DNA of 64,000 nucleotides from Rugosimonospora acidiphila (GTDB lineage: Bacteria > Actinomycetota > Actinomycetes > Mycobacteriales > Micromonosporaceae), in assembly GCF_039543385.1 (NCBI RefSeq), contig NZ_BAABJQ010000002.1:310001-374000 (forward strand). Reading direction: 5' to 3'. Of the stretch, positions 24,601 to 34,700 are shown piece by piece. Position numbers and translations under genes: made by a program. The notes under the pieces are model-generated. The model ran no database searches. It was not told the DNA's origin and saw nothing but the letters and a program-made list of their open reading frames with translations. Every line of letters begins with the position of its first letter. The first letter of the stretch is position 1.

Positions 24601-26677
24601 CGTCGACATCCCAGCCCACGACGGCCAACCGGCAACCTCAGCCGACATCACCTACCACGGCGCCGACACCGTCTATACCTACACCGACCATACCGTCGTC
24701 ACTTACGACGGCAACGGGAAGATCCTCGACGAAAAGCTCGCCGACGGCACCGACTACACCCGGTTCGACGCAAACCAGAAGCCGACCGAAGTGTCCATCC
24801 CGGCCCACGGGTCGACGCCGGCGACCTCGGCGCAGATCGCCTACGACAACGCATACACGCGGTACACGTTCGCCGACAAGACCGTGCTGACCTACCAGGA
24901 CAGCAACAATGCGCTGGTCAGCGAGCGGCTGCCGGACGGCACCGTCTACACCCAGTTCGACGCGAGCCAGAAGCCGCACCACGTCGACGTGCCCGCCTAC
25001 AACGGGAAGCCGGCCACCTCGGCCGACATCAGCTACTCCGACGGCCACGTCAGCTACACGTACCCCGACAACACCGTCGTCACCTATGACGCGGCGTCGA
25101 ACACGCTGCTCTCGCAGAAGCTGCCCGACGGCACGGTGTACAGCGACTTCGACGACAACGAGCAGCCGCACCACGTGGAGGTCCCGCCGACCGCCGACAA
25201 GCCGGCCATGTCCGCGGCTATCACGTACGACGGCGGGCACACGGTCTACGCGTACACGGACGGGTCGATCGTCACTTACGACACCGCGTCCAACACGATC
25301 CTGACCGAGCGGATGCCAGACGGGCAGGTCTTCAGCGACTTCGACAAGGACGGGCTCGCGCACCATGTCGAGATACCGGCCACCGACAAGGCACCGGCCA
25401 CGTCAGCCGACATCAGCTACGACGGCGGCCACACCACCTACACGTACCCCGACCACACCGTGGTCACCTACGACACCGCCACCAACACCATCATCACCGA
25501 GAAAATGGCCGACGGAACCGTCTACAGCGACTTCGACGGCAACGGGGCCCCGCACCACGTCGAGATCCCGGCCACCGACAAGGCACCGGCCACGTCGGCC
25601 GACATCAGCTACGACGGCGGCCACACCACCTACACGTACCCCGACCACACCGTCGTCACCTACGACACCGCCACCAACACCATCATCACCGAGAAGATGG
25701 CCGACGGAACCGTCTACAGCGACTTCGACGGCAACGGAAACCCGGGCCACGTCGAGATCCCGCCGCAGAACGGCAAGCCGGGCACCTCGGCCGACATCAC
25801 GTACGCGAACGGCCAGGCCATCTACACGTACAAGGACGGCACCAAGGTCTATATCGACACGGCCAGTAACCAGGTTGTCAAGCAGGAGATGCCGGACGGC
25901 TGGGTGATCAACTACGTGGACGGGAAGCCGTCCAGCGGATCGAACTCGCAGACCGGCGACACGGTGACGATCACGGTGGACAAGAACGGCGACTCGGTCT
26001 GGACGTACTCGGACGGGACGGTGGTGTACCAGGACCCGAACGGCAACGTCTACAAGGAGGTCGCCAACGGCTGGACCTTCACCGAGTTCGACGGGGACGG
26101 CAAGCCGACGTACGGGACGATGACGGACTCCGACGGCAACACCGAGACCGTCACGATCAACTACAACTTCGACGGACTGGGCGACACCCAGTGGATCTAC
26201 ACGGATGACGGCCAGACGACGACCATCGTCACCGATCCCAATGGCGCTCCAATCTCGGAGACGAACAAGGACGGCACCTTCTTGTTCTCCGTGGAGCTAC
26301 CCAAGCTGTTGGCCGCGATCAAGACGATCTCCGTCGAGCGGGACACGATCAACGCGGCCATGAAGGCCATCGCCAACGATTTCGACGTCATCCACCAGGA
26401 TTGGTGGACCGGTCCGGGCAGCAGCTCGTTCTACAGCCACATCCTCGACTTCCGGAACCTGGAACAGTCGGTGGCCAGCGTGCTCTCCGAGGCGATCCAG
26501 CGGATGGAGATCTCCTACAACAACTATGTGGAGGCCGAGCGGGCCAGCGACAAGAGCCTGACACCGATCCCGGTGGAGGCCGGGGCACCGTTCCCGGTCG
26601 ATCGGATATCCCCCGGGCACCGAATCCCGGGCCTCAACCTCGGCCCCGGGCCGGTGGTGCACGATTTCACGAGCTGA
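21671..26677 (+). CDS. RHS/YD-like tandem-repeat protein with C-terminal WXG domain
   Basis: A 1,668-aa protein in the scaffolded sequence. About residues 5-1,450 are some 22 copies of a 63-aa unit built around VYTYTDHTTVTYDSNGNT and LADGTDYTNFD, resembling YD/RHS beta-hairpin repeats. The last 120 residues are helical with W1579-T-G and YVEAE (YxxxE), which is a WXG100-like hairpin at the C terminus, followed by a short Pro/Gly tail. There is no signal peptide, fitting export through T7SS. AGGAG lies 5 nt before the ATG. It ends 5 bp from the convergent 675-aa gene. A gap of 97 N (23221-23317) sits in frame inside the repeats, so the length is provisional. Likely a secreted surface fibre or shell protein; this is inference. 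Confidence 0.85.
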   Translation: MAAQTLSDGSVIEYGTDGSILREFSPDGSVYTQFDAQGRAHHVQVPPSDDAPATFADIAYVGDNTIYTYADKSVITYDANNHIIDEKLADGTEYTQFDADGRAHHVQIPASAGHSATSADIDYHGTDTVYTYTDHTTITYDSNGNITNEKLADGTNYTNFDHAGNPHHVDIPPENGNPATSANITHVENDTVYTYTDHTVVTYDSDGNTIDEKLADGTDYTRFDSNGNPHHVNTPAHDDQPATSANITHHGTDTVYTYTDHTTITYDNDGNTIDEKLADGTDYTNFDHAGNPHHVNTPAHDDQPATSADITYHGNDTTYTYTDHTTVTYDNNGNTIDEKLADGTDYTNFDHAGNPHHVDIPPGNGNPATSADITYHGNDTTYTYTDHTTVTYDSNGNTIDEKLADGTDYTNFDHAGNPHHVDIPPGNGNPATSADITYHGNDTTYTYTDHTTVTYDNNGNTIDEKLADGTDYTNFDSNGNPHHVNTPAHDGQPATSADITYHGIDTVYTYTDHTTVXXXXXXXXXXXXXXXXXXXXXXXXXXXXXXXXXADITYHGIDTVYTYTDHTTVTYDSNGNTIDEKLADGTDYTNFDHAGHPHHVDIPPGNGNPATSANITYHGTDTVYTYTDHTTVTYDNNGNTIDEKLADGTDYTQFDSNGNPHHVDIPPGNGNPATSANISYHGADTVYTYTDHTVVTYDSSGNITDERLADGTDYTSFDGNGNPHHVDIPPGNGNPATSANISYHGADTVYTYTDHTVVTYDSSGNITDEKLADGTDYTSFDGNGNPHHVDIPPGNGNPATSADIAYHGADTVYTYTDHTVVTYDSSGNITDEKLADGTDYTSFDGNGNPHHVDTPAHDGQPATSADITHVGNDTVYTYTDHTTVTYDNNGKILDERLADGTDYTQFDNNGNPHHVDIPPGNGNPATSADITYHGTDTVYTYTDHTTVTYDNNDKVIDERLADGTDFTQYDGNGTAHHVDIPAHDGQPATSADITYHGADTVYTYTDHTVVTYDGNGKILDEKLADGTDYTRFDANQKPTEVSIPAHGSTPATSAQIAYDNAYTRYTFADKTVLTYQDSNNALVSERLPDGTVYTQFDASQKPHHVDVPAYNGKPATSADISYSDGHVSYTYPDNTVVTYDAASNTLLSQKLPDGTVYSDFDDNEQPHHVEVPPTADKPAMSAAITYDGGHTVYAYTDGSIVTYDTASNTILTERMPDGQVFSDFDKDGLAHHVEIPATDKAPATSADISYDGGHTTYTYPDHTVVTYDTATNTIITEKMADGTVYSDFDGNGAPHHVEIPATDKAPATSADISYDGGHTTYTYPDHTVVTYDTATNTIITEKMADGTVYSDFDGNGNPGHVEIPPQNGKPGTSADITYANGQAIYTYKDGTKVYIDTASNQVVKQEMPDGWVINYVDGKPSSGSNSQTGDTVTITVDKNGDSVWTYSDGTVVYQDPNGNVYKEVANGWTFTEFDGDGKPTYGTMTDSDGNTETVTINYNFDGLGDTQWIYTDDGQTTTIVTDPNGAPISETNKDGTFLFSVELPKLLAAIKTISVERDTINAAMKAIANDFDVIHQDWWTGPGSSSFYSHILDFRNLEQSVASVLSEAIQRMEISYNNYVEAERASDKSLTPIPVEAGAPFPVDRISPGHRIPGLNLGPGPVVHDFTS
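21690..25900 (+). repeat. About 22 tandem 189-bp coding repeats
   Basis: CTCGCCGACGG recurs at 21932, 22121 and 22310, exactly 189 bp apart. The central units (about 22050-24700) are nearly identical in DNA and use many A-ending codons (CCA, GCA, TCA, AAA). The flanking units are diverged and use the GC-rich codons of the rest of the window. Confidence 0.95.
23221..23317. other. Assembly gap of 97 N within repeats
   Basis: Both sides of the gap carry the same 62 bp (23159-23220 and 23318-23379). This includes the unit-specific HGIDTV codons and the same silent TAT codon. The distance between these copies is 159 bp, not the 189-bp repeat period. Confidence 0.98.
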
Positions 26678-26682
26678 GCCGG

Positions 26683-28710
26683 TCACGGACACTTCATGAT
26701 GGCCGTACCCACCTCGGTGAAGATCTCGTCATACGTGGGTACCTTCGCGGCCAGCGCCCGCAGCGCCCTGACCCACTCGACGCGGACGGCTGTGTCCTGG
26801 GACAGCTGCCCGGCCAGGGGCGTGATGCTCTCCAGCGCCTTGCCCCGTTCCAGCTCACCCGTGATCATGTCGCTCAGGATCTGGGCGATCCGCTGGCTGA
26901 CCACGTCGCCGAGGCCGTGTCCGGCCAGGTCGGCCAGATGCGGCAGCATCTCTTTGAGCTGAGCCTCGCGCTCGGCCGGAGAGCCGGTTGCGGTGGCGTC
27001 CACCATCGGCTTGATCATCGCCCCGGGGCTGGTCCGGTCGGCGATGTAGGTGAGCGTCGAATCCAGGTGCCGGTTCGCCGCGAGCCCGATCATCGCCTTG
27101 TGCCCGGCGAAGGTCTCCGGCACCCGGTCGTCGACCTGGGCCACCTCGGCCCGCACGGCGTCGAGGCCGGCGCCGAACCGGCCGAACGACTCGCGGACCA
27201 CCTCGGGCTCGGTCAGCCGCTGAGTCAGGAACGAGGCGACCGACCAGGTCGGCGGCTCGAAGGCCGGCGCGCGCCGGGTGCCGCCGCCGTCGCGCACCAG
27301 GTCCGCGCTGAGTTCGTCGGCCACCTTGGTCGGCACGGGCTGGGCGGGTTCGCGGACGGCCCAGGACTCGCCGAGGTTGGCGAACAGGCCGTCGCCGGCG
27401 GAGAGGCCGGGCGCCTGGTAGAGCACCGCAGCGTTGCGCGTGGTGAGGACCTTCAGCAGTTCGCCCGAGCGGCCCAGGTCGGCCAGCGTCACGACCAGCG
27501 GAACAGTCCTGTCGAATCCATACACCTCGAACCGCTCGTTGAGCTTCGCGGCGATGCCTCCGGCCAGGACGCCGCCCGGGCGCTGCACGCCGGCGACGAT
27601 CATCGGCTGGTCCAGTTGTTCGGCAATCTCGGCCAGCTTGCCCAGGTAGGGCGCAACGGCATCCCGAGCACCGATGACCTCAATGGACATCCGCTCGCCG
27701 GTCGCGGCCTGCCAGGCGAAGAGTTCCAGCCCGTCCCGGGAACCGGCGGCGAACGAGCCGTCCCGGACGCCGAAGACGCCGTCCCGCAACCCGGACAACC
27801 GCTCGACCACGCTGGCCGCGCCGGGCAACGTCGCGAAGCGGATCGGACCCGCCTCCCGGGGCAGCAGGGCAGGCGCCGCGGCGGCGACGTCGATCATGCC
27901 GAGCGCGCCGGTGCGCGGGTCGCGGACGGCCAGGAAGACGCCGCCGGCTCCGACCAGGGCGTGGCCACCGGGCGGCAGGTCCCGCAGGCCGAACTGCAAC
28001 GCGCTGTAGCCGGGCACCTCGACCGGCGTGGTGCCGGTGGCGGTGAAGGGGTCGGCGACCGGCTCGACCGCCGTGGCCGTGCCGCGTAGCGCTTGCGGGA
28101 ACGCCCGCTGGACCAGCGTCGGGGCCAGGCCCACCTGGACCCCGTCCGGGGTCAGCACGATCATCTGCCGCGCGTGCTGGTCACCGAGCGTCACGTCGGC
28201 GTCCGGGATTTCTTCGTACGCGCCTACCGCGCGCGTGGTCAGCGGCGCGATCTGCACCCACGTGCCGGTGCCGGGCCCGACCTGCTCCCCCACGTCGTCC
28301 AGGTAGACGATCCGGTGCTCGCCCAACTCCAGGACGGCGCCGTCGTCGGTCAGCGCCGCCCGTGCGTAGCGCACCGGCACGCCCAGCCGATCGGCGATGT
28401 CGCCCAGCCCGGCCGGGCTCTTCGGCCCGAAGACCGAGGTGGGCAGGTGGAACACGGTCTTGTCGAGCGATTCGGCCGGGTAGAGGCCGAGGTAGGTCTG
28501 CAGCCGCGGCCAGTCCACAACATCGGGCCGCAGCGGCACCAGCGTGGTCAGGCCGGAGGCGACCGGGCGGGGCTCGGCGGCGATCGTCGCCAGTTCGTCC
28601 GGCGGCACGTCGTTGACGCCGACGAAGAGCGCGTCCGGGCCGATGGCGATGCCGTCGGCGCACAGCTCCGGCGGCCGGTTACTGAACAGCAGCGGAAGGT
28701 TGAGGGCCAC
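26683..28710 (-). CDS. 675-aa protein with Cys-tail, partner of the 8,245-aa protein
   Basis: Not recognised as a known family. It is soluble, with no signal peptide or membrane segment. The first half is beta-rich. About residues 340-460 read as an alpha/beta domain (MSIEVIGARDAVAPYL, VPLVVTLADLGRSGELLKVL). The C-terminal 200 residues are helical and end EVGTAIMKCP, with Cys next to last. The same alpha/beta-helical-Cys order ends the 8,245- and 4,496-aa proteins. The GTG start at 28710 has GGAG 6 nt upstream and lies 23 nt after the stop of the 8,245-aa gene, so the two form an operon. A role as accessory or companion subunit is inference. Confidence 0.82.
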   Translation of the reverse strand: MALNLPLLFSNRPPELCADGIAIGPDALFVGVNDVPPDELATIAAEPRPVASGLTTLVPLRPDVVDWPRLQTYLGLYPAESLDKTVFHLPTSVFGPKSPAGLGDIADRLGVPVRYARAALTDDGAVLELGEHRIVYLDDVGEQVGPGTGTWVQIAPLTTRAVGAYEEIPDADVTLGDQHARQMIVLTPDGVQVGLAPTLVQRAFPQALRGTATAVEPVADPFTATGTTPVEVPGYSALQFGLRDLPPGGHALVGAGGVFLAVRDPRTGALGMIDVAAAAPALLPREAGPIRFATLPGAASVVERLSGLRDGVFGVRDGSFAAGSRDGLELFAWQAATGERMSIEVIGARDAVAPYLGKLAEIAEQLDQPMIVAGVQRPGGVLAGGIAAKLNERFEVYGFDRTVPLVVTLADLGRSGELLKVLTTRNAAVLYQAPGLSAGDGLFANLGESWAVREPAQPVPTKVADELSADLVRDGGGTRRAPAFEPPTWSVASFLTQRLTEPEVVRESFGRFGAGLDAVRAEVAQVDDRVPETFAGHKAMIGLAANRHLDSTLTYIADRTSPGAMIKPMVDATATGSPAEREAQLKEMLPHLADLAGHGLGDVVSQRIAQILSDMITGELERGKALESITPLAGQLSQDTAVRVEWVRALRALAAKVPTYDEIFTEVGTAIMKCP

Positions 28711-28733
28711 GGGGGTCTCCAGGGGCGATCGGA

Positions 28734-31700
28734 TCAGCAGTTGGACAGGGTTTCGGTGAGCAGGCGCAGCGCCTCGGCGTGGTCGGTCGCCCGGTCGGCG
28801 GCGAACCGCCCGGGCAGGCCCTCGGCGGCCAGCCGTTCGCGTAGCCCGGACAGCCGTAGCACCGCCAGCCAGCGCTCGTTCGGCGTGATCGCGCACTGGG
28901 TGACCAGCCACAGGGCGTTCTGGTACGTGTTGCCCTCGTTCGGCCCCTCGGCGGCCTCATCCAGCGTCATGCCCAGGACCATGGCCGTCGCTTGGACCAC
29001 CTTGGCGTTGATCAGATTGCGGTCCAGGCCCCGCTCAACGCCCCCATCCGGCGCGACCAGGCCCTTGGCCAGCGCCACCGCCTGCGCGCCGGTGAGCTTG
29101 CCCTCGTACAGCAGGCCGAACAGCTGGTCGTTCCAGCCGCGCCGGTCCTCGACCGACGCCTTAGTCTCCAGGTATTTGCGGGCGACCACCGGGGACAGCG
29201 GGCCGGCCGGGGCCGGACGTTCCAGCGGGCCGGCGCCGATCCCGGCGTCCGAGGTCTCCGGTTCCAGTGCCTGCTGCTCCGCGGTGCCCAGCCCGCCGGC
29301 CGCGCGGGCGAGCTGGAGCAGCACCTGGGCGGCGGCCAGTTCCCGGTTGTCCGGGTCGGCAGCGACCTGGCGGTCCAGGGCCGCCCCGATCGCCGGGTCC
29401 AGCAGGGTGGACAGTTGAGCCGCCAGGTGCTGCTCGGCGGCCAGCCAGTCGGGCTGGTCCAGCCACTCGGCGAGCGCGGCCGGGGGGGCCAGTCCCTCCG
29501 GGCGGTCGAGCCCGGCGGGCAGCTCGAAGACGTCCGCGTCCAGCGCGACCGGCTTGGCCAGCGGAACGCCGTCGGCGCCGACCGGCTGCCAGGACTCGCC
29601 GAGGAAGGTCGGCACCCGGATGACCGATGGGACCCGCTGCCGGTCGAGCAGCTCGGTCAGGGCCGGGGCCTCGCCGGTCGAGACGACGGTCGGCACCTCG
29701 CCGGCCTGGGCATAGCGTCGCAGCAGCGTGCCCAGCGTGGTCAGCTCGGCGCTCTCCCGGGCCGGGTCGGCTGCGCGACTGTCGTTGAGGCGCATTCCGG
29801 GGCCGAGGCTGCCCAGGGCCGGCCCGCGGATGACCAGTACGGGCCCGGCGACGATCGGCCGCGACGCCTCCAGGACGGCGCGCAGCGTCTTGGCGTCGCC
29901 GGCCCACGACTCGACCGAGCCGATCACCGTGAGGTGCCCAAAGCGCCACGCCCGCTGGCCGGCCTTGAGGCTGTCCGGATCGATCACCACCGCCGGCGGG
30001 CCGTACGCGCGGTAGCCGTCGTCGCTTTCGCCGATGAACAGTTCGTCGGCGTCGTCCGGACCCGCCTGGGTCTCGGTGTCGCCGTCCGGATAGACCGAGA
30101 TCAGGTCGACGCCGAGCGTGTAGGCGACAGCCTGCTCGGCCAGCGCCGACGGCAGTTCGGACCGCATGATCGGGTCGCGCAGGATCTCGGCGAACACCTG
30201 GCCGGCGGTCAACGGGCTGCCGTCGGCCGCGGCCCGGGCGACCTTGCGGGCCAGCGGAGCCACCCGCGCCTCGGTGTCGTCCGCGTACGCGTGATCGAGG
30301 TACCGCAGCACCAGCGGGTCTCCGGTGTCCAGGAGTCTGGCCAGGTCGGTCATTGTGCTGCCGCGCTGGTTCTCGATCGCCAGGATCATGTCGTCGAGGA
30401 CCGCCCCATCCATCTGCGAGACGACCAGCTTGCCGGCAGTGAGATCGGCCAGCATGGGCAGCTCGACCGTGCCGGCGGCGACCTGGTCGGCCACGTGGGC
30501 GAGCAGGCTCGGGCCGTCATACACGCCCTCGGGCGGCAAGTGCCGTTGCCGGCCGACGCTGTCCATCACCACCCGGAACAGCCCGTCGGCGTCCTTGGCG
30601 GCGTCGGTGCCGTGGGTTCGCCAGGTCTCCGGTACGGAGGCCTGGGAGTCCTCGGAGAACACGCTGTCGGTGTCGGTGTCGGTGTCGGTGCCGGCGGCCG
30701 TCCCGGTCGCCGGCTCGGCGTCGGCCCGGACGGTCACCGAGGAGACATCCGAGACGTGGGAGACCGAGCCCTCGCCGTCCGACGAAGGCGCGGTCCGAGC
30801 AAGGCGTCGGCGGGTCACCGACGACACCAGCATGGCCGCCGCCCGGGTGTCGATGTCCTCGAAACCGGAGAAGTCAACCCTGTCCGGCACATCTCGCGTG
30901 AACAGTGAACCCGTGGCGTCGGGGTCGTCCCGGGACAGTACCGGGATGTCGCTGGTCCAGCCGAGCCCGGCCAGCGCCGGGTAGCGATGCTTCAGGTCCA
31001 GCGCGACCGCCGCCACGAGTAGCTGCACCTCGGTCGGGTGCAGCTGCGGCAGATCGTCCACCTCCAGGTGCGCGGTGGCGGTGATCAGCGTGAAGTCGCT
31101 GGTCCGCACGCCCGGGTCGGAAACGACGCTGAGCACATCGGTGAGGGTCTGCCACCCGCTGCTGCCCTTGGGAAGCCGCACCGTCACTCGGTCCTCGGCC
31201 ACCGAGACGTTCGACCGGTCGACCATGGCGCTGGCGACCGTGGCCTGGCCCCGCGCGACGTGGAACGACAACGCGATCGGCGCCGGCCGCGACAGCTCCG
31301 GCAGGCGCGGCGGCAGCGTACGCCCGACCCGGGCCAGCCGGGCCACGAACGCGTCGATCTCGGCCCGCATCGCCGCGTCGTCCGCCGCCTCCCGGTGCCG
31401 CCGGACGATCTGCTCAAACCGCCGCAGGTACTCCTGGTCGAACGCCGCCGCCCGCCAGTCGCCCAGCAGTTGGGCGGCCCGGCCAGGCTGGTCGTCCAGC
31501 GTGCCCAGGGTGTCGTTGGAGGCGCGGGCGCTGTCGTAGAGCTGCCAGATCTCGGCCGGGGCGATGCCGAACCGTTCTTCGAGCCCGGCCGTCCAGTCCT
31601 GGAAGCCGGTGGCCAGCCGACCTGGCCCGGCCGTGGCGGTCTCGGCGTACCCGGTGGAGCCGATGTATGCCGCGATCGCGCGCGGATCGGCGTGGGCCAG

Positions 31701-34700
31701 CCGCCCGGCGGTCAGCAGATCGTCCAGCGGTGCGCCGAGGACGATGGCCCGCCTCACCAGATCGGCCGGGACGCCGAGGTGCTCCCGGGTAGCGGTGAGC
31801 AACGCGGCCGGCAACGACTCGCGCGGCCGCGGCTGCCAGCCAGCCTCGCGCAGCTCGGCGGCCACCCGGGACGCCGCGGCGTGCCGGTCCGGCCCGGCAT
31901 TCAAGCTCCGCAACCGGGTCCGCAGCTCGTCTGCGGTGTCGGTCCACACCCGCTCGAAGTCCTGCGGGTCGGTGGACAGCGCGGCGGCCAGCAGGAACAG
32001 CCGGCCGGGATCCTCGATCCCCCACTGCCCGGCGAGCCGGGGCAGGTCGGTCGGCATCCGGCCGATCCGTAGCGCGAAGCCGCGGACCCACTGCTCGCTC
32101 ACGCCGAGCGCGGCGACCAGCGTCCGCAGGCTTTCGGCGTCCCAGTGCTCAAACGGCTCGCGGCTGGCGGCGTACGACCAGGCCTCGCGCAGGACACCGT
32201 CCCAGTCGTCGTCGGAGAACCACTGCTGCCCCCGTACGGTGACCGCCTCGGTCGGGTCGAGGCCGAACGTGTCGGCCCGCCAGATTTCGGCCAGCGGACG
32301 GATCCGCTCCAGGTCCTCGGCGTCCTCCAGGCTGAGGTCGCGGTCGAGCAGGAACGCGGCCCGGGTCGCCAGGTCGCCGGCCAGCACACCGTCAAGCCGG
32401 GACAGCCCCTCCCGGACGTGCCTGGTCAGCTTGTCGCCGTCGCCGTGGATGGCCACGGCCTCGTCGTCCTCGCGGGCCCACAGCGGCCCGAGCAGGCGCA
32501 GCAGCACGGCCGGCCGGATGTCCAGCTTGCTGGCGACGGCGTGCACGGTGGCGAGCAGGCCGGCGTCGAACACGCCCTCGGCGGCGTGCTGGGTGGCCCG
32601 GCCGATCGCGTCCTCGATCCCGTCCAGCCAGCCGCCGTCGTACATCACCTCGTCGATCAGCCCGGCCGGCGCGATCCCGAGCGCCTCGGCTACGGCCGCA
32701 ATCCGGACCAGGTCGAGGGCGGCCGACCGCTCAATCTGCGACCGCAGCTCATTCGAGTCCACCTCGAACTTCTTCGCCCACCAGTCGGCCAGCAGCAGGT
32801 CGGCCTGGTTGCCGGCCGGGGCGACGAAGAACTCCCCGGCGACGTCCGGGTCGAACCGCTCCTCGCGGAACCGTTCCCACTCGGCCACCGACGCGTCGTG
32901 CAGCTGGTACTCGGCGGCCAGCACGCGGGCGAGGCTGCCGCCCAGCTGCTGGAACTGGTACGCGATCTCCCGCGCGTGCAGTTGCCCGACCCGGCCGGTG
33001 CCGTCCATGGCGGTCAACACGCCTTCGCCGGCCAGCTGGGTGGCCTCGATGGCGAGCGCGAAGGCTCGGCCGATCATCGGGCCCGCCCCCGCGGCATCCA
33101 GCATCTCGAGCCGGCCCCGGAGAGCCTCGGCGCGGTCGGTGATCCCGGCCTTCTCGGCGACCCGCAGGGCCGAGTTGGCGACGTCCCGGGCGAACGTTTG
33201 CCGGGTCTCCATCGGGTTGTTGACGGCCACGCCGGTGACCTGCCGGGCAACGCCGAGCACGTCCTCCATGAGCGCGCGGAGGTCGTCCGCGCCGCGCTCC
33301 GGCAGGAACTGCCGGGCCGCCCGGACCGCGGCGGTGACCGCGGTGATGGCACCGTTGGTGGCGGTCAGTTGCTGGATCTTGTAGTCGAGGTCGGCCCCGT
33401 TCAGCCCGGCCGCGCCGTCCCGCAGGAACTGCAACTCGGCCAGCGTGAGACCGTCCGCGCCGGTGCCCAGCCCGGCCGCCCACAGCCATACCTCGGGCGT
33501 GATCCGCTCGTCGTCGAGGTTGAGGTAGGCCCGGATCGCGGCGACCACCTGAGCGGTCGAGGGCCTGATGTTCTCCGGCATCGCCGTGACCCGCCGCAGC
33601 ACGCCGTTCAGCGGCCGCAGGTAGGACGGGTCGACGTCGAGCGCGGACGCCAGGTCGACCAGATCGCCCGGCTCCCACCCGGTCTGCTGGGCCAGGCGTA
33701 GCAGGTCCCGGGTGCTCGGCAGGTGTCCGGTGTACGCGGCCAGTTCGACCAGCCGCCCGGTCTGCTCAGGGGTGAGCCGGGTCGACCGGACCAGCGGGAG
33801 CAGGCTCCGGGCGTCGACCGAGGGCAGCGTCGCGAACGGTTGCAGGCTGCCGGGGTCCACGCCGAGATCGGCGGCCAGTTCGTCCAGCTCGGTCGGTTGG
33901 AGCGTGCTACGCCAGGCCCGGTCGAGCACCGACTGCTCGGCGTCGCCGTACGGCCCGGTGCGCGGCAGCGCCCTTTGCAACATCATGCGCACCAAGTCCG
34001 GCGGGACCTCGTGCAGGGCAGTGGCGGTCAGGCGGCTGAGATAGCCGGCGGCCCACCGGGATTGGGGCAGAAGGTCGCGCAGATTGTGTACGCCGAATCC
34101 GAGTCGCGCCCCCCACCGGATCCAGTGGCCCTGATGTTCCGGCGCGAGGCCGCCCGCGGCCAGGTTGTTGCGGATCACCTCGGCCAGCTGAATGCCCTGG
34201 ATGTCTGCGTGGACCTTGAGCGGGTCGCCGGTCATGCCGCTGGGTGGCGGGACCGGCATCGAGCCGTCCAGCACCCGCGGGTACGCCGTGGTCAGCCAGG
34301 CCAGATCGGCCGGGACCACGCCGAAGACGTCGGCCGCCGCCTGCACGGCATGCGGCCCGGCCAGGCGCAGGCTCCGGGCGTACGCCGACGCGTCGAACTC
34401 GGCCCGGGCGGCGCTCGCGGTCAGGGCCGCACGGACCAGGTCGTCGGGCAGCTCGTTGAGCAGGCCGAGGGTCACCCCGCGGGCGGTCAACCGGCCCAGC
34501 ACGACGTGGTCGGCCGCGTCCAGGCCCAGCCTCCCGGTCAGGTCGACCAGCGTGACCAGGTCGTCGTCGGTCCGGACGCCAGCGCTGCCCAGGTGCTCGC
34601 GTAGGCGGTCGGTCCAGGAGAGACCGACCGGGTCGACCTCGGTGGCGCCGGCCAGCACCGCGCGCAGCGGACCGGCCACCACGGCCAGGTCCGCCGGGGG

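Noticed and set aside
21690..25900. CRISPR-like array
   Set aside because: The repeats are 189 bp, contiguous, in frame and coding, with no spacers and no cas genes.
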